Source of the DNA: Heterotrichella gracilis
Taxonomy: Eukaryota; Sar; Xanthophyceae; Tribonematales; Xanthonemataceae
Reading direction: 5' to 3'
DNA length: 51,884 nt
Assembly (NCBI GenBank): GCA_032358255.1
Contig: JAULBX010026152.1
Span: 1 to 51,884 of the forward strand
In this document: positions 23,800 to 36,076 of the stretch, piece after piece
Position numbering within the stretch: the first letter of the stretch is position 1
Layout: each line of letters starts with the position of its first letter
Notes under the pieces: generated by a model
Databases searched by the model: none
What the model saw: the letters and a program-made list of their open reading frames with translations, nothing else
What the model was told of the DNA's origin: nothing
Position numbers and translations under genes: made by a program

Positions 23800-24060
23800 C
23801 ATGAATGTCACAGAACTGCCCTTGCAAAGCCCTTTGAGCGCATGAAGCCTTCACTGTCCCCCCTCTCTCCTCACACGCATGGTTGCGTATACGTACATCT
23901 TGACCGCACCATGCTTGCAGCCTTTTGAGCGCATGGCCAGCCAATGGCTTTCACAGGCCATGCATGCCAGGCTCATGCTCGATGCGCCTCTGCCGCAAAG
24001 CCACGGAATCCCTTGCGCAGCTTGATGGCGCTCTTGTAGGGATGTGACCATGCATGCTGT
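23800..24060 (-). pseudogene. Decayed copies of the last exon of the CFAS/TLC gene
   Basis: The string gccgcaaagccacggaatcc near 23992-24011, with its continuation cttgcgcagcttgatggcgct, repeats the true last exon (24187-24235). Shorter matches (caaagccctttgagcgcatga) occur at 23825-23846. They lie downstream of the real stop codon, like the tail copies of FAXC and ERO1. Confidence 0.7.
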
Positions 24061-24166
24061 CATGCTAGGGCCCTGCCGACCTCATGGCAGTCCATCCATC
24101 TGCTAGTGAATCCTGCCTGGGCAATGTGCCACACTGCGCCTTTGCATCTTAACCAGTCCACCTGGC

Positions 24167-27100
24167 TCATGCTGCGTGTGCCTTGGCGGCAAAGCCCTTG
24201 AGCGCGTGATATCCCTTGCGCAGGTTGATTGCGTTCATGTATGCCATGCCGCCCACAGCGATGTAGTAGTAGAGGGGCAGGGTGAAGGTGTGGGGGCGAG
24301 TGACTACCACGGCAGTCAGCACCAGCTGGGGTATGATCCTGCGGCAGGGGGTTACGAGTGCACATAAGTAATTCTGGCTAGGGTTTCTAGATATAAGAAA
24401 CAAGACTGAAACAAGCAGGTGCGCAAAAGCCATCCCTCCAATGAGAAACTAATGTTATGGTGAACATATGCTGCAGTGCGTTTGTTTCCAGGGATGCATG
24501 CTATTAGACATGTGAGCATGTGGGAATGTATGGAGGGCAATGGACCTAAGCTATGGTGCAAGGTACATGCGGGTGTATTGGAATCTTCATCATTACAATC
24601 CACAAGCTGATGTACACGATCAGCGCAGGTAGGCCATCACTATGCAGGTGCACGTGTGCGTCGGGCCCACCTTGCAACCAGCAGCAGCACTAGCTCCAGC
24701 ACATGCGCCACGCGTGACAGGGCAGCCGCCACCTGTCCACCAATGGGCTGCAGCAGCTTGCCTGCAGCAGTGCAAGGACATGTGGTCAGAACCCCATGCA
24801 TGGACATGTGTGCAGGTGATAGACGTGGGGACAGATGAGGCCCATTTCAAGTAGCCTAACGCCTAGCAATGAAATTACAAAAACCATGGCGAGGGGCAAT
24901 GCAGCGCTTGTGTTCCATTGTGTTGAGCATATGGAAGTGTTTAGGGTTTAGGGCGAGCGCACACTTGGGATGGGTTTTCCCAGCCCCCTTCAAGACATGA
25001 CCGATTTACATGGGCCATGCATCATGTTCCCACAATGAGCCATGCACATGTGAGGGAGTGGGACGTACGTGCCACAAACGCCGCCGTGCACACGTGGTTT
25101 AGGGTGTAGGGTGTAGGGACTCACGTGCCACAAACGCCGCCGTGCATGTATCCGTTGCCAGCAGCGCTGTGAGGAACGGGGTGTGCTCCTGCTTGTATGC
25201 TGCTGCGCTGAACAGGGCCAGGAGGAGGGTGAAGTGGGGGATGGACAGGGAGGAGCGCTGGTAAAGCCTGCAGGGGAGGAAATAAGCCTGCTTTAGGAAT
25301 GGCGTAGTGTGTCGAAATAAGGTCTGCGCTGGATGGATGGAGGAACCCTATGCGCAGGAGTGGTGTAGGGTGTAGGGCTAAAGAGTGCCAGCAGCCAGCG
25401 TGTGATGCGCTGAATCTTTTGGGTTTTACTAAAAGGGGTAAAAACGTGCTCCGGACGCCACCCCACAACGCTACCCACCGCCCACCTGTGCTGCACCCCG
25501 GAACCTTAACCCTAAACAGACCCTCCCCACCCCACCCACCTGTGCTGCACCGCGTTCCACAGCTGGAACCCAAAGAAGCCCGCAGACACACACACCAGCA
25601 CCGAGGGGAGCGCACCCCCCCCTGTGGGCACTCCCAGGTCTAGGGCTGAGGGGTGGTGCGCCAGGTAGGCCAGTGCAGCGGTGGGTACTGCTGAGGAGAA
25701 GAGGAGGTGGACCACGTCGGTGCACCACCAGGCGCGGCCGCCGGCGTCCAGGGCCCTGCGGGGGTTGGCGTGGGGGTATATGGAATGAAATGAAACGAAA
25801 CATTCAAGAAGTACATTGCTTGTGCTCGAAATGATTTGAAAATGAACGCGATACATTATGAGCGCATCACGCCCCGCCTGTCATTGCGCAGGTATGAAAC
25901 GGGAATTCACAGAGCAGGGGGTATTCATCTCCTAACCACTATATCCCAGGCAACTGCACAATTACCAGCAACATTGCCCTCACCCCCCACCTCTGCCCCG
26001 CACCCCCACCTGTAGAACCGCCAGCGCTGCGCCACCCACGCCACCCCCGTGCACAGCACCCCAAACCCAGCCGAGGCCAGCGGCATGACCCACAGCCCTG
26101 CCACGTGGCTCACAGCCAGCCCAGCCAGGAAGAAGTACAGGGCCAGCAGCAGCTGGGTGAGGTAGCCCTCGGCGTGGCCGTCCCTGGGGGCCAACACCTC
26201 CCGCAAGCCTGCAGAGGAGGGGTGTTAGGGTTTAAGGTTTAGGGTTTACAGAGCCAGGGTTGTGGACAGGTGGCGGATGGTTGCATGCACACACGGAAGG
26301 GGGGTAACGTTTAGGGTTTAGGGTTTTGCAGGGTTAACTTAGGAGTGGCGGGTGGTTGCATGCACGCACAGGACGATGGCGTGGTTCGGTCCATGATCCC
26401 TGTACACGCTGGCACACAAAAAAAAGTATGATTTGGTGCAGTCAATATCACTTCACAACCCCTCTAACAGGTTGGACAGCGCCTCGTGGTAGCAATTGGC
26501 TTTGCACCCCCAGGCCACAAACCCTACAGCCTGAGACTCTAACCCTACATCCTGCCAGGCAGACCCCGTCAACCATAAACTTTCCCAACAGACAGTAAAT
26601 GCTGCCGCAGGTTTACAACAATCTGCGCCCCCACCCACCTGCCACGCCGAGTGTCTCCCCCCCTTGGCTGCTCCCCTCTCCCGCCCCCTCCGCCCCCTGC
26701 CCCTTGACCCACACCACGTGGAAGTCATGGATGTAGCGCGCATCAAAGGCCGCCTCGCAGTACGCAAAGTAGAAGCGGTACTTGCGCCAGAACCTGTTGA
26801 AAAGACGAAGAGGTTAACAAAAGCATTTTGATTGTCTACTTTTTTTGGAAAAGTACATGTGATAAATACTATCCAAAGGAGAAGTGCGCCAGAACCTGTT
26901 GGAGAGGACAAACTGGATATGTACACTTCTCATGTCAAAACTATCTTCTTTTGAGATGTGGAATATAAGCCTTTTAATTCAATCAATTGAAGATCATGAA
27001 GATCAATCAAATCAGGGCAATTGTGCTGGAAAAAATTCCATTTCTCTATACCGCTTTTTGTCACCTGTCTGAGTAGCCCAGTGCCAGCACCGCCTCCCGC

Positions 27101-27307
27101 TTGGCCTCCCATGCGTCCCGCCAGTTCCGCAGGGTGATGGCGTAGTCGGGGCCAATGTCAGTCACGCCCTGGGGGGGAGGTGTGTGTGAGTGTGTGTGCA
27201 TATCATGGTGGTGATGGTGGGTGGTTGGGGTAAGGGTTGGGGGTGTTGATGTGTTCCAACCCAAAGCTTCCGGTGTGCATTGTGGGTGTGACTGGTCGTG
27301 ATCAGAA

Positions 27308-27349
<42 letters not shown>

Positions 27350-30300
27350 ACCCTAAACCCTAAACCCTAAACCCTTATATATATAAGACTAGTATATGTT
27401 TATATTGGTGTTGTCAAGTCGCACCAGTGGCAACACACTCACACAAGATGCAAGCGCCCATGTTGGTCACGCCGGGGGGGGGGGAGAGGGGACAGGGGTT
27501 GGATTGTGTGTGTGGTCCCAAGCATCATCCAGCGCGCGAATAGACAAAGCAGGAAGCAGACCCCCCCAGGTCCACGCATCATCCGCCCCTCACCCACCTG
27601 CACCTCCAGCCCCGTGCCCCTTGCCGCCTCCACCATTGCTCCCATGGACGGCAGGTGGCCCCCAGGGAAGATGTGCTCGCGGATGAAATCGGAAGAGGCG
27701 CAGTAGGCCTCGTAGCGCTCGTCAGCCTCCGCAATAACCTGCAAGTGGGGTTGGGGACGAATATAGCGGGATTAGGGGCCGAAATGGTGGGGGAGCAACA
27801 TGAGCTGATGAGGATGATTGCTGTTTGCAATTAACCCCCTATGCTGCCCTATGCAGCAAAAACCCCAATTTCTGCTCAAGCTTCCGCTGTGAAGGCCTCG
27901 ATGGCTCACTGGGGATGGAAACAAAGTGAACATCGGGATTTTGGTCCCCAGGCATCATCAACGTCAAGACGCTGGGGTCAGTGTGGGGAAAGGAGGCGTG
28001 GGGAGGAGCAAAACTCTGATGAGAATATGTCTGCCGTGTGCCGTGTGCATAGAGGCCAGCTTACATGCTACCTTTGGCCATTGTGGGTTAAGGGTTTAGG
28101 GTTGACAGTGCCCATGGGTAGTGACTACTGGTAGGCCAGGAAGATGCAACAGGCTCAAAAACCAAAAGTAACGGTCGGATTGGCAGGACCGTGATCCATA
28201 TACTTTCCTGGCAAACAGGCCGTTACACTGGTTTCAGAGACTGTAGCATCTTCCTGCCTTGGTTGAAATATTTCCCCCTCTCTGTTAAGCATGTGCATCA
28301 GACCAGCAGCCGCTAAAAAATCCACGCAAACTACCAACATCAAAGTATACATCAGGAAGAAAGTACTCTATGCTTTTAGGTTTAAAGGTTAGATAGCCCA
28401 TGGGTTCATTTGCGGGCATGTGCATGTTTGCAATGTGGTGTATCATCACACCCACAACCGTTACAAACCAAACAAAGGCAAAAGGAAGCTCTCATGCCAT
28501 TGAGGCCACCACCATCAGCAGCCTGTGGTGGCAAACCTGAGAAACCCTCAGGAGGTTATGTGTGCCGTGGGAATATGCAGGAATACTTAATACAACGTCC
28601 GCTCTCAAAACATCTTCACATTCCCACACCCCATGCATCACCATGCAACCCACCTGGATGACTGCCTTCCCGCCCGGCTTGAGCATGCGTCCAATGGTTG
28701 CAAAGTAGGTGCCCAGGTGCTCCTGGCCCACCGCCTCAATCATCTCACAGCTGACAACCTTGTCAAAGGTGCCGGCACCGGGGCAATCCCTGGGAGGCAC
28801 AGGTGGGGGTAGCATGATATCAGAAAAATGGTTCATGTAAGAAGGGGTGTGGATAGCCATACCTCAAGCACACGGATCAAGGGGAGAGTGTGCAGGAATG
28901 TTCAGATGCGCACCGAATGTGTGTTGGGCGGATGGGGCATGGGCAAGAGTACTTAAATAGATTTGGGCTGATGTTACAGAACTTCACAGGGTACCGTGTT
29001 TTAAGTATGTGGCATTAATATCCAAGTGCTACTTGCTGCCCAGTGCCCTTCATGACCCCCCACCTCACCCGCACTTGCATCTATCTTGCCTGTCACGACA
29101 CACCACCCTCCTACCCCCCACCTGTAGTCGCAGAACAGCAGCGTGATCCTGTCTTGTAGGCCCGCAGCCTCCACCCTGGCAGCGGCCTCCGCCAGCTGCT
29201 GCTTGCTGATGGTCAACCCCGTCCACCGGCACCCAGTGGTGGCCACAGCCCTCAGGGCCAGGCTGCCCCAGCCGCACCCTATCTCAAGCACGTGGTCTGA
29301 TGAGGCGATGCCTGCGCGCTCCACCAGCGCGTCAAGCTTGTTCAGCTGGGCCTGGTAAAGGCTGTCGCCTGCAGGAGGGGGGTTTGGGGGGTGCATGAGG
29401 GACCACTATTACTACTATTTATTATCATCCTCACCATCATCATTTTCAACATCATTACTATCACCATCATCATCTTTATCATCGTCAATTTCATTATCTG
29501 TATAGCATACACATCACTATTATCAGCATCATCGTCATCACATCGTCAACAACATAATTATCATTCCTCCAAGATTCGCTCCCGCTTAACTAGTCTCAAC
29601 ATTTTTCAAGTATGCTTTGCCCAAGAGGACAAGTTTTGTTTCTCAAACTCTGCTTTTAATGGTTCTACTTGATTAATTGACTGCTTGGTCGGTATACACA
29701 GGGCGCGCACCTTTGTGGTGCACCCCGCATGAGTACGTCATCGTCTCGTCCAGGAACAGCTTGTACATGTCGTTGCCTGCGTCGTAGTGCTCCTCAATGT
29801 TGCGCCGGCTGCCAGCGATGGTGTTGGGGCGGGCAAGGTGGGACAGGTAGAGCAGCTGCAGGGGAGGGGGGTTGCGGATGTTGTGGATGATCATGGTGCA
29901 TAGCGTGCAGCTGTGGGGGCGGGGGCTGCGGATGTATGTTGATCATGGTGCACAGCGTGCAGCTGTGGGGGAGGGGGGGTGCGGATGTATGTTGATCATG
30001 TGTATTTGGTGGGGGGTGCACATGTGTATTTGGTGGGGGGTGGAGCAACTTTGGAGAATGCGTGTGCAAGCGTGGTTCACATACATTAGGGTACATTGAC
30101 GATTGCAAACCCCTTTGTAAAATTGCGCCCCACTGTGACCCCACGAGTTAGGGTGTAGGGTTTAGGGTGTCACAAGGCGTGGTCCAACATGTGGGTATCC
30201 CTGCCCCATTTCCCCCCCCACCCTCACCTTGTCCCCGATCCAGTTTGCCACCCCCAGCCGCCCCCGGGACCCCTCAATGTGCGCCGCATTTGCACACACC

Positions 30301-33300
30301 AGCGCCATGAACCCCCCTATGCTGTCCACCTCGTAGTCCCCATCCATGTACGACTCCCCCAGCCCCGTGTCGTGTCTGATTGCCACCTTGCGGAAAAATG
30401 ACCAGTTGAAGAGGCGCAGCGTGGCCTGCAGCTTGGGCCGGTTGCGCCACTCCTCGCCTGGAAAGGAGGGAGAGTTTGTGGTGGGGGAGAGAAACCCTGG
30501 GGTAGGGGTATTTGTCCTTTGCCAACATGGGTGTATACCTTGCGTGATAAGGTTTCCTGTAGGGTTTAGTCCCGAGTCATTTTCCACTTTTGAAAGAAAC
30601 GTTATGCCTTGTCTTGGAATCTACATGGGTTATTTTCACTTTGGAGGGAGTCCCCGCTTATAACCAAGTACCCAACAAACGCCACAGCACAAGCACCACC
30701 ATCCCACCCCCTTCCACCCACCTGGCGCCACCGGCGGGTCCACGCTCCCCCTGTCCCCACACTCCACCTCCTCCCCGTTGGGCAAAATAATACGCAGGTG
30801 GCCCACAGCAAGGGCCGCCTTGGCAAAGCGCTTGAACGCCCTGAAGAAGAGAGAGTCAAGGAAGGAGACCTTGGGCGAGGGGGTGCGCTGTGTCCACGGT
30901 ATGGTTGCGCCCAGGGCTTGTGCGGCCGCCATGCCCGCCTTGAGGCCGTCTTCGTGGAAGCCGTAGCCGCACCAGGCGCCTGGGGGAGGGTGTGAATGTT
31001 GCTGTCAATTTTCTAAGTAGTCAATTGAAATAGGGTGACCCTCAAACTCCATTGATTATAGCTTTCATCCCACACATTTGATTTTGTGTTGATTGCTAAT
31101 TAGGCGCCTGGGGGAGAGTGTCACATCCCATACTACAATAAATAATTAAATACGAGGAATTAGCTAATAAATAGGGGAAACTGACTGATGGCATCTTTTG
31201 TCAATTTCGGTTAATAGAAGTTTTAACGTGACGTTGTGACAATCAATTGCCGTCAAATCACTCCCACTATTGTTGCTATGGCTGGGCACCCACAGCCAAC
31301 CTGCCCCAACCCCCACCTGCATAGTAGATCCCCCCCACCCCCTGCACCCCTTCCAGCTCCGCTTGTGCCCGCACCGCCTCAGCGCCATACACAGGGTGGG
31401 CCAGGGACAGCTTCCTGATCACAGTACCAGGGGCAGGGGCCTGCGGTGAGGGAGGGGGGCAGCGGCTTGATTATTACAAACAATGAGGGGTATTGCATGG
31501 TGGTGGTGATTGTAATGGCGGCGATGATGGTGCTGGTGATCGCAATGATGCTAGTGGTGGTGGTGTGATTATGAACGTGGGTTCTCGCCATGATTTGTTC
31601 ACGACTAAAACAATAGACGCAATGCTGCTAGCGACAATGGCGGCGATTGTGCAGGCTGCCGCACCCACCTGCGGCGGGTTGAGCGTGACAAACATCTGCG
31701 GGGCCTCGGGGGGCAGGTGCTGCAGCCTGTTGAGCCAGTAGCTCACGCACACTGCCGCAGTGGCTGAGTCAGGTGCCGAGGAGCCCAGGAAGTTCCATGA
31801 GGCCCATGCAGAGCGCAGGCGGGGCATGAGTGCGTGGTCTGTGTGCAGGTACACCTCGTTGTCGCTGTAGGGGATGGCACAAAGAATCTGGCGCACGCGC
31901 TGCGGGTGGGAGCGGGGACGATATCAGCCGTTCGGGTTTAGGATAGGGTTGGAGTCTGTGTGCAGGTACACCTCGATATCGCTGTAGGAAGATGGCACCA
32001 AGGATCTGGCGCACGCGCTGCGGGTGTGGGTTTGAGAGGGCTTAGGGTTTAGGACTGTGTCGGTGTACAGTGGGGCGGATGTGAGGATGGCTGTGCGGGG
32101 TTTGGCTGGCATTTGTTGTACGTTTTATGTGTTGCACCCTCCGGCCCTCCCCAAGCTTTGGCACTGCATCACCGCATCACCCACCCCCACCCCGCCCACC
32201 CACCCATATGATGCGCCCAATCACCCCCACCCCCAGTGGCGCCATCTCTCACAGCATGACAAGCGTGTCCCATCTGAGCGTGTGTCCCCCCTCCTCCCCC
32301 CCCACACCCCACCCCACACCCCACCCCACCACCCACCCACCTGTGGCGCTGCCGCCCCCAGCATGGTTAGCGTGACGTCTGTGTGTGTGGCCAGCACCAC
32401 CGAGTCAAACACCTCACACCCCCCACCCGCGCTGATCACCTGCACCCCCCCCTGGGGCAGCGGCGTGACGGAGGTGACGGGGCAGCTAGTGCGCACATCG
32501 GGAAGCTCTGCAGGGGGCATTAGGGTTTAGGGTTTAGAACGTGTGTGCACAATGGGCAGCTATGCAGGGGGGAATTGATGGTTGAGTACATGCCCATTGA
32601 CTAATCGCAACCAATCTAACAACACTGGTGCACACATCGGGAAGCTCTGCAGGGGACATTTAGGTGGTGGATACATGCCCGTTAAATCACCGATCACAAC
32701 TGATATAACGCAAATGTAATTACTCATGCAACTGGTCACACACATGGGTGCCTATAACCCATTCCACAGATTGCAATCCAAAAGAGTCAAATTCCTTCCT
32801 GCAGTGATACAATCAGATGAGCAATCCCCATTGCGCAGCTTGCGCCACCCATCCATCCAATCCGAGACATGCTCTGCTTTCCCCCACTTTCCACCCCTAC
32901 CTCCACCAGCACGCCCAGCCCTCTGATGCCATGCACTAGTATTCGCTGCTGCGCCCCTGGAACCCCCTCCCTATCCCCTTCCACACCCACCTGATGCGAT
33001 GCGCTTGACGTACGCCCTGCTGCGCCCCTTGACCACCCTCCACACGGGGCGCTGCGTGAGGTCAAGCAGGTGGTGGTTGGCCCAGAAGCGTACCAGCATG
33101 ATGACAGGGAACTCCATCACCTGCACGCACACCCTTGCTTAGGGTTCATGGGCTAGGGTTTAAGGGCTAGGGTTTAGATGGCCGGTGGTTGGCCCAAGCA
33201 GACCAGCATGATGACATCACCTGCAACGGATACCATTGCATAGGGTTCAGGGGGCTAGGTCCACCACCTGGTGACATGTGAGGACAGAGTGCATGTCTTT

Positions 33301-34909
33301 GTGCAGAAGCCACTCAATTTGATCCAAACCCCTAAACCCTAGCCAAGGGTTGTGGAGTCACCTGTGCATTTGGCACACTCCACACCGCCGCGCACATGGG
33401 GTAAACGTAGTTGAACTTGAATGCGCGGCTGTACCCGTTGCTGTCCAGGTATGCCCCAAGGGACATGCCGCTGAACCTGTGCTGGTTCTCGGGCTTGAGG
33501 ACCTGCACAGGTGGTGGCGGTCTAGGATTTAGGGTTTATTATTTAGGGTTTGGTGTGGTGCACACAGGTCTCGATGATGTCATGCACGGGCCTGGTTTCA
33601 TACAAATGCACGGAGCATCGAGCTTGATGCAGCATGCGCCTGGTTCAAGCAGGTGCAGGACAGCCTTGCTGCACACAGAACGCTTCTGGGTACATGCAGT
33701 GACACGTGGCGTAGCTGCTCCCCCCTTCTGCCATACTGCTGAAGCCATTACGATCTAGGCTTTGCTGACAGCACCTTTTACATGCCAGCCTGGCGCGATG
33801 CGCGGCGTACTTGCCTAGAACAGGCGCGCCCGCCCCACCGGCACACCACCCGAGCCCCAACCGACAGGCGCGGCGTCCACCCCACAGGCCAAACCCTAAA
33901 CCCTAGAAACCCCACCTCTGGCGCCTGCTTGCCAAAGCGCACCACGTCCCTGATCATCAGCCAGAACGAGGGGCTCAGCAGGTTGCGGCGCTGAGCAAAC
34001 ACGCTATCCAAGCCATGGCTGGCCCATTCCAGCTTGCCATCGTCGATCGACAGGGAGAATGACATCTCCGAGGGTTCAGTGTCAACCCCAAGCTCCTCAA
34101 GTAGCCCCACCAGGTTAGGGTATGTGGTCAGGTTGTACACCTGTGTGCGACGGTCGCCCCGTGGATTCAATTGGCCGCATGGTGCATGAGGATGGGCCGT
34201 GCCATGCCATGAGGGTTGGAATTAATATGGGTGTTTGGCGCAGTGAGGTACGTGCAAGGCTCCTCCATGGAAGGGTCGTTCACAAGGCACAAGTAATGAA
34301 GTGCAGAGGGACCCGCCCTGGGGTGCAGGCGAGACTGGAGCGCCATGCCATGCCGCCTTTGGCTCGCCACGCCATGGCGCCATTCCACCTCACCAACCAT
34401 GGCAACACCCCCAGCACACCTGCACCATGACCCCACCATGACTCTACCAGCCCCCCAAGGGTCTGCCGACACCAAGCCCAGAAGCTCACCTGGAAGCCAA
34501 GGTCTACTGGATAGGGTCCTGTGGTGTCAGTGAGGGTGTGGCCGCCCAGCTGAGACTCCTTCTCGAACAGCACCACTTGCTTGCCACTCCTGCGGCAAAC
34601 CAAGAAAAGTGGGTTGCAGGGTACACCAGCTGGTGCATAGTACACCACAGGTGGGACAGGACTGCCGGGGTTCGAGATCAATTGACTGGGATGTGCGGGG
34701 GCGTCATGCACCATAAATCCATCTGAGTGCAAAGGCAGCAGGGTTGTCAACCACATGGCTCTAGCCCTCTGTTGGGTTCGGAATAAGACAGCTGTCCCTA
34801 GGTCCCACCTGTGCAGGAGCCATGCCGCGCTGAGTCCAGTGATCCCAGACCCCACCACTGCCACCCTCTCACCCTGGCCTGATCGCACACCGTCCGCCGT
34901 ATAGCACAT
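24167..34909 (-). CDS. FAD amine-oxidase / cyclopropane-fatty-acid synthase / TLC-like membrane domain fusion
   Basis: 21 exons: 34909-34809, 34589-34490, 34140-33916, 33502-33362, 33120-32991, 32507-32341, 31899-31669, 31440-31317, 30979-30722, 30457-30228, 29855-29711, 29368-29122, 28789-28654, 27738-27598, 27168-27065, 26793-26639, 26208-26010, 25755-25540, 25267-25125, 24761-24671, 24338-24167. Total 1151 residues, all phases matching. Residues 1-430: FAD-binding amine-oxidase fold (VVGSGITGLSAAW, Gly motif at 20-25; LGGHTLTD; GAWCGYGFHEDGLKAG). Residues about 450-878: CFA synthase, which adds a methylene from S-adenosylmethionine across an acyl double bond in phospholipids (EEHYDAGNDMYKLFLDE; SAM motif VLEIGCGWG at 644-652; SCEMIEAVG at 713-721; YRFYFAYCEAAF). 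Plants share this oxidase-synthase pairing. Residues 879-1151 add six or so membrane segments with a TLC-like pattern (HTPFLTALLATD; RIIPQLVLTAVV; a membrane-tail KGYHALKG). The join is spliced in phase (GVA-G|GC-TTG). A membrane anchor or lipid-sensing role is inference. Confidence 0.92.
25072..25110 (-). repeat. Copy of an exon end in the CFAS/TLC gene
   Basis: cgtgccacaaacgccgccgt at 25069-25088 repeats 25124-25143 exactly. A telomere-like gtttagggtgtagggtgtag tract separates the two. Confidence 0.85.
26878..26905 (-). repeat. Copy of the start of the FWRKY exon of the CFAS part
   Basis: gcgccagaacctgttgga at 26886-26903 repeats the acceptor edge gcgccagaacctgttgaa at 26784-26801. It lies in the upstream intron. 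Confidence 0.8.
27310..27375. repeat. (AT)n microsatellite followed by CCCTAAA repeats
   Basis: About 18 AT units at 27310-27347 run into roughly three CCCTAAA units (27351-27373), all inside one intron of the CFAS/TLC gene. Confidence 0.95.
29405..29535. repeat. Imperfect ATC/ATT trinucleotide tract
   Basis: A run of tat, atc and ttc-like triplets with strong strand asymmetry (pyrimidine-rich on plus), within an intron of the CFAS/TLC gene. Related GTG/GAT-type tracts occur at 31495-31570. Confidence 0.8.
29868..30050. repeat. Intronic minisatellite, about 58-base unit then 25-base unit
   Basis: Three units sharing gttgatcatggtgcacagcg / gcagctgtggggg, then two units of catgtgtatttggtgggggg. 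Inside an intron of the CFAS/TLC gene. Confidence 0.85.
31950..32025 (-). pseudogene. Frameshifted copy of an amine-oxidase exon start
   Basis: The minus strand keeps the acceptor and the opening RVRQILGAI of the true exon (31899 onward, RVRQILCAIPYSDNEVYL) but shifts frame within GCCATCTTCC. It lies one intron upstream. Confidence 0.85.
32500..32725 (-). repeat. Tandem copies of an exon edge plus intron start
   Basis: The edge cacatcgggaagctctgcag at 32494-32513 recurs almost unchanged at 32634-32653 and more loosely near 32550-32570. Each is followed by related intron sequence (ttgatggttgagtacatgcc against taggtggtggatacatgcc). Confidence 0.85.
33165..33232 (-). repeat. Copy of an amine-oxidase exon start
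   Basis: ggtggttggcccaagcagac followed by cagcatgatgaca and tcacctgca repeats the exon edge at 33071-33125 with small deletions. Confidence 0.8.
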
Positions 34910-36076
34910 GTTGACGGCTGGCTTCTACCACCGCAGCCTTCACCAAGCTCAAAATACAGCTTCTGGCTGCAATGTCCTGCCTGTAGGGTGTGCTGTATGT
35001 GGGTGCTCTACCCAAAGAAGACGTACTGCCAGTCCCTGCGGCTTGTGTTTTGATGTGGGTGTGGTACCGCCAATTGGGTTACGATGCTCGCCGCCGAGAG
35101 GGCTGTCGGCATAAACCCTGGGCCCCGTTTGAGATATATTCCTGGTGGCAAGCCACCCAGCGCATCGCATGGCGGTAGGGTTACCCCTTTTTATGCGCTA
35201 CCGGTTTGCTAACCTGTTTGCTGACTGGGCTGTCGTGGCCCCCGCCTAGCGCGCCTGCAAATAGGCACTCCCCTGCCCGCTGCGTTTGTGGGTTTGGACC
35301 GAGCTTAAGCTTTGGAGGGAGAGAACAGCAAGACGAAACCAGTAGGGAAGCTGGCTCTGCACCCAAACCCTTAACCAGCAGGGAAGTGGACCACCCTTTC
35401 GGAAGCGTACCAACAGTGCAGATGTGGGGGGCCCTGCTTGCAGACCCCCATGCTACCTGATGAACCCTAAACCCTAACCACACGAAAGCAAGTGGTGGTG
35501 TCCCTTACTCGATGGAGGTACCATGCGCAATTTGCAGTTCAGGTAAGGGGACACAAGCACTAGAAAACAGGCATGCCTGCAGGTGTGAGCTCGCCCGCCA
35601 GCACAAAGTGGGTGGCAGGGCGCGACGCACCTAGGGTTGCTAAACTGGGACTTAGGGTTATCCTTTGGGTGCAGGCGCTGCGACCTCAGCAACGGGGATC
35701 CATTCACCTTTCCCACCAACCTGCCAGCATTTGATCCACGTATTTAAGGGTTTAGGGCTAATAGGGTTTTCCCGCCAAGTGCGACGGGGGACACGGGCAA
35801 TGGCAAATCACGTTACAGTGGCGGCAACGTATTGAAAAGAAGCTTCAAGTGAATACTATCATAATAAGGGCACTGTACAAACTGAAGTCAAGCCTTCCAC
35901 CGAGTGCCAACAAAGACGATTCCAACAGTTCAACGCAGCATAAGTTAAAACCAATCACACAAGCACAACCACTTTTGCAAAACCAATAAGGGAGGCTCCT
36001 GCACACTGTTTTGCCATCCGCCCTGGATCCTGAGCGTGTCCTCCCCCTGCCTCATTGCTGCATACCTGCATCCACC
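34910..36076. other. Spacer upstream of the CFAS/TLC gene
   Basis: No splice-supported gene. Short telomere-like strings occur at 35462-35477 and 35745-35765. The part adjoining 34909 is the likely promoter and 5' UTR of the fusion gene. Confidence 0.35.

Noticed and set aside
27345..27375. A true chromosome end (telomere)
   Set aside because: Only about three units, and they lie inside an intron of a continuous gene; similar short runs are scattered over the whole window.
29405..29535. CRISPR-like or regulatory array
   Set aside because: It is an imperfect trinucleotide tract without fixed repeats and spacers, in a eukaryotic intron.
34280..34808. Extended minus-strand frame continuing past the first exon of the amine-oxidase gene
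   Set aside because: It reads through the donor at 34809 and the next exon in the wrong frame; the spliced model keeps the FAD motif and all phases.
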